Shown piece by piece: positions 31,951 to 38,167 of a DNA stretch of 38,167 nucleotides (position 1 is its first letter; every line of letters begins with the position of its first letter). The notes beneath the pieces were generated by a model. It saw nothing but the letters and a program-made list of their open reading frames with translations. It ran no database searches and was not told the origin of the DNA. Both the position numbers and the translations under genes were made by a program. Source of the stretch: Bremia lactucae. Taxonomy: Eukaryota; Oomycota; Peronosporomycetes; Peronosporales; Peronosporaceae. The DNA lies in NCBI RefSeq assembly GCF_004359215.1, contig NC_090619.1, forward strand, positions 2,856,304 through 2,894,470, written 5' to 3'.

Positions 31951-32586
31951 TCACTTCTTAAACAAAAGTTTGAGGGCTAGTCCCGCGACGACCACAGCTC
32001 CAACAATGCCCATACTCACTACACTGTCTTCTGCTAGCACCAAATATTATAAGTCTTTAGAGGTAAGAGCAACGTTAAAAGTGTTACCGTGCCTTTTGCC
32101 ACAACCTCCTTCATTTGTTTATGCAGTTGCTGTGCTTTCAAATGTGATGGATCTACGCGAATCAAGCGCTCGCAGTAACTTCGACTAGCGCGATATTCTC
32201 CTAATTCACATAGTGTCAGAGCAATCCAGTACAAACTCTCCTTGAGAGCATAGTTCTGTGCCAAGAGGTCTGAGAACGGATTCCTGTGAGCCTTCCACTA
32301 CTATTTTTATCATCTATAATTACTAAATACCTTCCAGTAATGCAATGGCACGGTATTTGTCATCACGCTTGCGGCTTTTTGCCAATGCAACAGCATATCG
32401 TAGTTTGACCTTTACTCCGAAACGGCAACAGATAAATCATTTACACAGCGATGGGCCGGTTCCTGATGAAGAAGACGTTACCTGATGGGATGGCTGTTCT
32501 TTCTCCTGCTCTTGCAAATATTCTTCGCGAGCAGCAGATACTTCTTCAGGGGAAAACCACTCCACGTTTTCTTTAACACCTTTCAT
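31951..32586 (-). CDS. FIS1: Mitochondrial fission 1 protein
   Basis: Tail-anchored outer-membrane adaptor that helps recruit dynamin-type GTPases to mitochondria and peroxisomes. Four exons: 32586-32482, 32409-32331, 32269-32093 and 32030-31951, 146 residues (human FIS1 has 152). Introns are 72 bp (phase 0), 61 bp (phase 1) and 62 bp (phase 1). The third has GC rather than GT at its 5' end; no in-frame GT alternative joins the exons. Order: acidic N terminus (MKGVKENVEWFSPEEV), a TPR-like bundle (VKLRYAVALAKSRKRDDKYR; LKESLYWIALTLCELGEYRA; YCERLIRVDPSHLKAQQL), then the C-terminal membrane anchor SMGIVGAVVVAGLALKLLFK ending in lysines, as expected for mitochondrial targeting. Identity rests on the order of these parts and the length. 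Confidence 0.93.
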
Positions 32587-33048
32587 TGCTATGGCGCTCG
32601 GCAACTAGGATGGCTAAGACTTTTTGCTTTTGCTGGTGCAAAATACACAAAAGGTCTATTTTGAGTCGACATTTGATTAAACACCTTAAAGCTCAAATTA
32701 ATTTAAGCTGACGACGACAATGATTAAATTTCATGACAGCGACCGCAACGCGGTCGTAAGCGCGAACGCAATAGATTTTTTTTCAGTCACAATATATTTA
32801 ATATGAATCCCCATCGAGCGCATTTGAGACAACACAAACAACAATGTCGCGACAAAAGTGTCTGTGACCAATTCCACCGCCACCAGGAAACCGTCTTGGA
32901 GGACAGACCAAACGCGTTGACGCTATATTACTAACATGTGAGCCTGGTGCGTCAACTAAACAGTATGCTGATTTCAACATAGATTTTGAGAGGATCAACA
33001 CAAATCAGCACAGCTTATCAAAATTAGCCCCTACCATTCCAGCACAGC
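32587..33048. other. Intergenic, no gene seen
   Basis: Upstream region of Fis1. An open frame at 32798-33001 (minus) is unrecognised. Confidence 0.5.
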
Positions 33049-35119
33049 TTGATAAATCCCATATGTATGAAATCATACCGGGATGTATTCGATCCCACGA
33101 CATCTCAGGGCATTTACTATCTCCTCGGCAGATTTCAAGACGTGCTGGAGCACATCGACTTAGGATGCCTCCGCCATTTTGTCTTCGACGGCCTCGAACA
33201 CCTCGTTCGACGACCCGTCCGTTTTACCGGGAATGATCCAAACGTCACTCGTTTTGACGTGACTTTGATCGTCCTTATTTGTACGGTACTCGTTTCCGAG
33301 TCACCATAACCTTTAATTGTGAAGCGAAGCCGTTGCTCTCTCGGCTAACGCACCCCTTCCAACCGCACCAGGCTCTAGGCTTTGTTCCGGCTCTTTCTAC
33401 GCTTGACTTCTTGTCAGCTCGCTAACTACTGCCAGATGCTCTCGGCTCTGTACAGGACCATTAAACGCATGACTATGCTTTTCACTGCAGTAGCCTCTAC
33501 GAGCTGGGTAGGGCTTGGTGACGTTTGACATCCCGTCAACGCACTCTTAACTGTGTCGGACACAACATCAGCTACATAAGCCTCTCGGAGGAGCATATCT
33601 TTTCCGGTGTCCTGCGTAGAGTAAGCAACTGTGCGTGTACGCCAGTCTATATATGGTTGGGGTCTTGCCAACCATGGCATGTCTGTAATGAGGTCATACA
33701 ACTTCTCCATACATAGCACTGTGAACTTCTCTTTACAGGAGAAGTCATTAAACTGAAGGCGAGTTCAACTTGGACTCCCTCAGACTTTACGAGCGCGTCG
33801 TTTGCTAAACGAAGGGTCGCCTCTTCTGGCTTGCCATCCTGGCAAATCGACTCATTCACCGCCGGTCTCTGTTTAAGAGCTGCGAGTTTTTCACAAAATT
33901 ATGTGACGTCCCGAATCCACGAGAAGGGTCATTACATGGTCATAGCCTCTTACTCGAGCGCTATCGACCAGCAGGGTTGAGGTTCGAAGTTTCGGAACCT
34001 CATACCTATTTTTTCAATAACTCTGGACTTAGAGTCCGCGTCAGTAGGGCATCCGGCTTCTAATGTGCTCCTGCATTTCCCGAACTCTCAGTGGTCGATG
34101 CCGAACTCACGCGCCTTGCACGCTGGTTCTTGCCATCACCCTTCGGGAAGGGAGTCATCTTGCTGGGCGTCTGAGTACCAGCAGGGACTCTGGCATAGTA
34201 GCGAGCCCTGCATTGCCCGACTCCATTGGGGTGGCATCCAACCTTTCGGCCGACACCTTATCCAAATTGTCGCCGAGACGCTGTTGAAAGATTGCTTCTC
34301 AGCTAGGTCAATTTTAATTGCCTCTTCCATCGTCGACGGCACCTTTCTAAAACGGGCCTGTCGCGAGGGGCCGTGCCGCAGTCCGTTCATAAACGTAGGC
34401 ACCTTTATGCATTTCGGATCGGACCCTCACTAATAAACGCCAGCAGCAAGCGCATCTCCTGCAAACATCCTTCCAGGGATCGCTTCGTTTGTCGCGCTTC
34501 GAAGAAGCGCGTCTGAAGCAACACTTTGTTGTTCAGCAGCTGATACATGGCGCAAATCTTTGTCTTAAAGATCACATATGAAGGGAACGCCTTACCGTCC
34601 GCCATAATCGCCGAGAAAGCTTACTCTAAGGCCTTACTACGAAAGTGAGACATACCATCCGGGTGTCGTCCTTGATGAGCTGCGTCACACCGCATTGCTC
34701 CATGGCTAACAACAGGTGGACAATCCTGTGCGCCGCTGTTCCATCGAACTTGGGCTGGTCTATTCGAATGGGCCTCGGCTAAAAAATCCGAGCGGAGAGC
34801 GTCTCAACGTTTCTGTTGATAACCTCGTTCCAAGACTATTCACGCCTAAGCTCATTCTGAGTCTTCAGGATGCACTTAACCGCAGCATGGCTGTGTGCCT
34901 CGGACGCGACCCTTCGCTGTCTGAGCACAAATGTATCGAACTGCTTTAACTGAGCAAAATGTTGCTCAGGAGAACTGCACAAGAGCCTGGCCCGGGCTTG
35001 CTCGCCAGCCCTGCGCCAAGTTCTCTGCCACCTCTCGATGACGATTGAAGAGGTGTGAAAAATGCGCTTAATGGATATTGAGGCTCATCCTTACTGACAC
35101 GCTCAGAGAGACGACCAAG
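33049..35119 (-). pseudogene. Ty3/gypsy gag and protease remnant, family C
   Basis: Minus-strand, 3'-truncated element. Gag from about 34800 down: QPKFDGTAAHRIVHLLLAME, then ADGKAFPSYVIFKTKICAMY, LLQTRFFEARQTKRSLEG, and at 34402-34136 VPTFMNGLRHGPSRQARFRK. Protease at about 33860-33620: EEATLRLANDALVKSEGVQV, ELAFS and MPWLARPQPYIDWRTRTV. Residual linker sequence (PGKTDGSSNEVFEAVEDKMA) lies near 33220. Stops and shifts are frequent. A family C LTR borders it on its 5' side at 35120, and TGG two bases inside that LTR edge (minus strand) could be the start of a primer-binding site. RT and integrase are missing. Confidence 0.78.
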
Positions 35120-35475
35120 TGTAGGCGGGCGTTTCTATAGCAGCCACGCTCTACTTAACCACACACCGTCAAGCTCAGTGAAGAAGCGGTTTGCCTGTCT
35201 TCTCTCACGTGTTGTGAGGTCGCTGGTGAGTGCCTAAGCGACCTCATCCAACGAACTAAGTACATTACAACAAGTGTCGTCACGAAAGCGGTAATCCGGC
35301 TTCACGCGCGCAGTTGTTAACTTAGGAAGTGGTTTTAGGACTGATTCATATTCAATCCAATTAACTATAAAACCTTTTAACCAATCAATAGATGCCATCT
35401 CTGTAAATGTACACCTCTACATTGCGAGCTTATCATTCTGAATACCTCGGATCTTAGATGACGCACTAGCAAGCT
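35120..35475 (-). repeat. 5' LTR of the family C remnant (copy 2)
   Basis: Plus strand begins TGTAGGCGGGCG and follows the same order of shared blocks as the copies at 6703 and 35876, ending near GATGACGCACTAGC. On the minus strand it ends GCCTACA, two bases before TGG, next to the gag remnant. The left edge is sharp; the right edge is estimated by alignment with copy 3. Confidence 0.68.
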
Positions 35476-35875
35476 TTTCGTAAATTGCAGTCTGTGACAG
35501 TGACAACAGTTGGTATTTTTGGCTTATGACGCCCATCTCTCCTATCTGTCTACGTAAGAGACACGGCGATATACTTAACCATTGTTGGCATGCTTCGGTT
35601 AAACATAATTCCATCCTGCTTCGCTGGCTTGTTATTAAGTGCTTTCTGAAACCTATGCTCCCGCCCAGTCCATAATGCGATGACCTGTGGACTTGACAGC
35701 AAACGAATAGGCAGCAACAAGACGCTTTTTTACATAGACAGCTGTAACGCGTCAACAATTACATGTGGCCACTCGCCGTTTGTTACTCGCCTTTGATTCA
35801 GAAACGTCGTCCGCCCCTCGACAATACTCTATTTCGGCACATTACGATTTAGAATAACCACGATTCTTTGATTAA
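35476..35875. other. No gene seen
   Basis: Sequence between two family C LTRs. An open frame at 35417-35758 (minus) is unrecognised. Confidence 0.45.
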
Positions 35876-36236
35876 TATAGGCGGGCACGTCGTAATGCGT
35901 CCACGCTCTACTTAGACACACACCCTAGCACAACGAGGAAGCGGTTTAACTTGCTTCTCTTGCGTGCCGTGAAGTAGTTGTGGTGGGCGCGTTAGCAACC
36001 TCACTCAACACACTAAGTACTGTGATTAAGAGTCGTCACGAGAGCGGTAATCCGGCTCCTCGTGCGCACTTATCAAGTAGGAAGTAGTTTTCAGACTGAT
36101 TTATATATTTAATCGAATCAAATACAAATTCTTATTTTTACCAATTAAAATGTCATCTCTATAGATAACACTTAATATGTATTGCGAGCGTATCTTTCTA
36201 GATACCTCGCGTAACGGATGACGCTAGCCGTCATCA
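35876..36236 (-). repeat. Solo LTR, family C, copy 3
   Basis: Plus strand begins TATAGGCGGGCAC and ends with the hairpin at 36216-36236 (GATGACG and CGTCATC arms), so on the minus strand it starts TGATGACG. It shares CCACGCTCTACTTA, GAAGCGGTTT, AGCGGTAATCCGGCT and TGTCATCTCT with the other copies. It is in the same orientation as copies 1 and 2. Confidence 0.68.
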
Positions 36237-36433
36237 CGGATGACGCTGGGCGTCATCCCTCCTAATGTGAATGCACCCATGTGGATAACATACACAAGGG
36301 GTGGTCACAAATGTGCACCACACCCGAGTGCTGGGTCTAATTACTATTATTTAGTAATTGACCATCCTCGTTAAGTACACTTGGTGTACTTAACGGGGAC
36401 TGTGTAACATTAGGGCAACTTTAGCCCATTACA
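36237..36433 (+). repeat. Partial LTR or leader with strong hairpins
   Basis: Ends GCCCATTACA at 36433, LTR-like, about 100 bp before a gag-like ORF. It carries inverted repeats at 36238-36258 (9-bp stem, 3-base loop), about 36340-36360 (8-bp stem) and 36369-36395 (12-bp perfect stem, loop TTG). The left boundary is not determined. Confidence 0.45.
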
Positions 36434-36533
36434 CCCTTAAAGAACGAATTTACATTTTTAAATTTGTAAAAGAGGAGCCAGGAACTGCGAGCAGCTTAAC
36501 GCGCCGCTAGTTCACTCAATCACTCTAGCGCAC

Positions 36534-37360
36534 GTGTTTCCATACCCGGCGACAAAGTTGCCACCGAAAAGGGGCCACGTTGGTTGGTCGTCTGCGAAGA
36601 CGCCCACTCAACCTCGTACTAAGCGCACGCGCCGCGTTAACACGCCGACAGCGTCTAATGCCTCAGTCGAAACGCCGACAGCTACTGCTACTGCCGTGAT
36701 ATCAGGGCTTAAGGATCCACCCCACTTTAACAGTGAAGATGTTGATCCGTCGCTCAATGTCGACTACAGTGAGTTGACACCGTTCATAGTAGTGATGCGG
36801 GAAACGAGCTCATGAGGAAGAATGATGGCGCATTATTGCCCATCCAGACTTCTCTCATGGCTCACATCATGGAGACAGCAACATTTACGAATGCTGTCTC
36901 GTCGTCTGCGCTTGATAGCGCAGCGACAGATTATGAGAGCGCTCACGGAGCCGTGGGCAAGCAACATTCCAACTAGGAAGCATCCATCATTCAGGCGGCG
37001 CCCGATAGGATTGGCGATCTCGCCCACCTAATCGCGGCTGCGTTACCTTCGTCCGTTCAGTCGCAGACATTAAGCGCTGCCGAACAACGTATTGTGGATC
37101 TCGAGGGTCAAGTCTTGCGACTGACCTCGGATCTTTAAAATGTCCGAGCGAAGGCTCGTCAGGGTTATGAACGCCTGAAGACGCGCTTGAACCTTTTGGA
37201 GAGGATAAGGAATCCGCATTACTCGCGTGATGTCCCTCGCTCTCCAAGTCCTGTTCGTGGTAGGAGGCATCGGTCCGACAGCTGTTCGCCGTCACCGTCC
37301 CCCTCACCCAATCGACGCTCGACTCACAGTCAGCGTCACCATCGGTCTCTTAGCCAGATG
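36534..37360 (+). pseudogene. Retroelement gag-like remnant
   Basis: Open from the ATG at 36534 (MFPYPATKLPPKRGHVGW) to 36815, rich in Pro, Thr and basic residues. After a +1 or -1 change the frame continues (LPIQTSLMAHIMETATFTNA) with a stop near 36975. It then shows a short coiled coil (AAEQRIVDLEGQVLRLTSDL), a stop at 37136-37138, and an arginine/serine-rich end (SPSPVRGRRHRSDS, SPSPSPSPNRRSTHSQRHHR). Position after an LTR-like edge and composition suggest Gag, but I see no zinc knuckle. It is cut at about 37360, where a minus-strand integrase begins. Confidence 0.5.
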
Positions 37361-38167
37361 GGGATATGTGACCTCATTTGGGTCTACATACCGTTTCAGA
37401 CGACCCACGTAAAATACGGGGTGCGTCTTCATATACGGGGGAAGGGTGAGCCTATAATTTAGGTCTCCAACCTCTTCTACCACCGTAAAGGGCCCAATGA
37501 AACGCGGCAACAACTTCGTAGTACCTCCAGGTAGTACAGAAATTGCATTTTTAGGTAGGGTAGCAGTACTTAATAGTACTTTTTCACCCACTCTAAAGCG
37601 TTCATTATTTTTGCGACCATTTCGGTCCGCATATTCTTTTTGCTTGTCCTGTGCGCTTGCCATTGCGTCACGGACTTTACGTGTGATGGCTAATCGCTCA
37701 TCCACAAAGCGTTGAGCCTCGCTCACGCTTTTAGCATCAAACTCGCCTATGATACCGCCAAGAGGTCGGTCATAAGGCGTAGTTTTATTGACCACTGCTA
37801 AACTGGCAGGGTCACTAGGGCAAGTTTCTGTCTTTGAGATGATACCCTCATGGGTCATCGTCATATTGACGAAACTATGTCCCTCTTTCGCACCGAGCAT
37901 AGTGAGGGGCCCTCCCCCACTAAGACTCGGGCTGCGCACAAACGAGACTGGCGTCCGAGGATGGCGCAGTCCGTTAATATAAAACGGTGTCTCACCCGTA
38001 CTGGCGTGGACACTGTTATTTATAGCGAACTCCACAAAGGGCAATTGCTTGCTCCACTCTTTGGGAGTTGCTATAGTGCGTAAGACATCCGCCACGACCC
38101 GATTGGCACGTTCTGTTTGGCCATCGGTCTGGGGATGATCTGCGGTCGACATGTGGAGCTTGCTACC
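37361..38167 (-). CDS. Ty3/gypsy integrase, C-terminal part, open at the window edge
   Basis: Minus-strand open frame that continues in frame past the apparent Met at 38152 to the window end, so its true start is outside. It opens in the integrase core at MSTADHPQTDGQTERANRVV, containing the catalytic Glu of the DD35E triad, then LPFVEFAINNSVHASTGETP and INGLRHPRTP. After an acidic linker follow RFRVGEKVLLSTATLPKNAI, LLPRFIGPFTVVEEVG and MKTHPVFYVGRLKRYVDPNE, the usual gypsy integrase C terminus. No stop interrupts about 270 codons, so it is younger than the other remnants. Its last 20 or so codons run across the junction at about 37360 into antisense gag DNA. No chromodomain follows. Confidence 0.88.

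Overview
The window reads as nuclear DNA of a eukaryotic microbe, most likely a Peronosporales oomycete (Phytophthora or downy-mildew type). This rests on short GT-AG introns of about 60-76 bp, small dense genes separated by repeats, and Ty3/gypsy and Ty1/copia proteins of the kind common in oomycete genomes. The species call is inference; no rRNA or marker gene is present.

Layout. 1-7022 is a graveyard of mobile DNA: a Ty3/gypsy fragment (1-1240), a Ty1/copia integrase piece (1654-2370), a copia gag piece on the other strand (2545-2960), a 65-bp minisatellite (3343-3745) and a solo LTR (6703-7022). 8117-10015 (minus) is an intact five-exon BRAP2/BRIZ-type RING ubiquitin ligase. A decayed chromodomain Ty3/gypsy element with its 3' LTR (10150-13256) lies directly upstream of it. 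Next comes a long decayed Ty3/gypsy element with a clear 5' LTR and primer-binding site (13440 to a 100-N assembly gap at 20327).

The host-gene island is 22018-32586: a small unknown ORF (plus), an unusual protein kinase with a WNK-like glycine loop (22819-25706, plus), an ArfGAP plus tandem-PDZ protein (25803-27214, minus), an importin-5/karyopherin (28293-31746, plus) and the mitochondrial fission adaptor Fis1 (31951-32586, minus). Most introns could be placed exactly by reading frame and homology. One Fis1 intron appears to be GC-AG. 33049-38167 is again retroelement debris: a minus-strand gag/protease, two more copies of the solo-LTR family, a gag remnant, and a minus-strand integrase that runs off the window.

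The host genes are housekeeping (ubiquitin signalling, Arf traffic, nuclear import, mitochondrial division) and show no sign of a shared pathway.

The most striking signal is not a gene. The Ty3/gypsy family at 1-1240 and 13440-20326 is built almost throughout, coding sequence included, as a string of short inverted repeats (stems of 7-11 bp, tiny loops, one every few tens of bases). This is far above chance and is partly conserved between the two copies. It is absent at that density from the importin gene and from the chromodomain element at 10150-12446.
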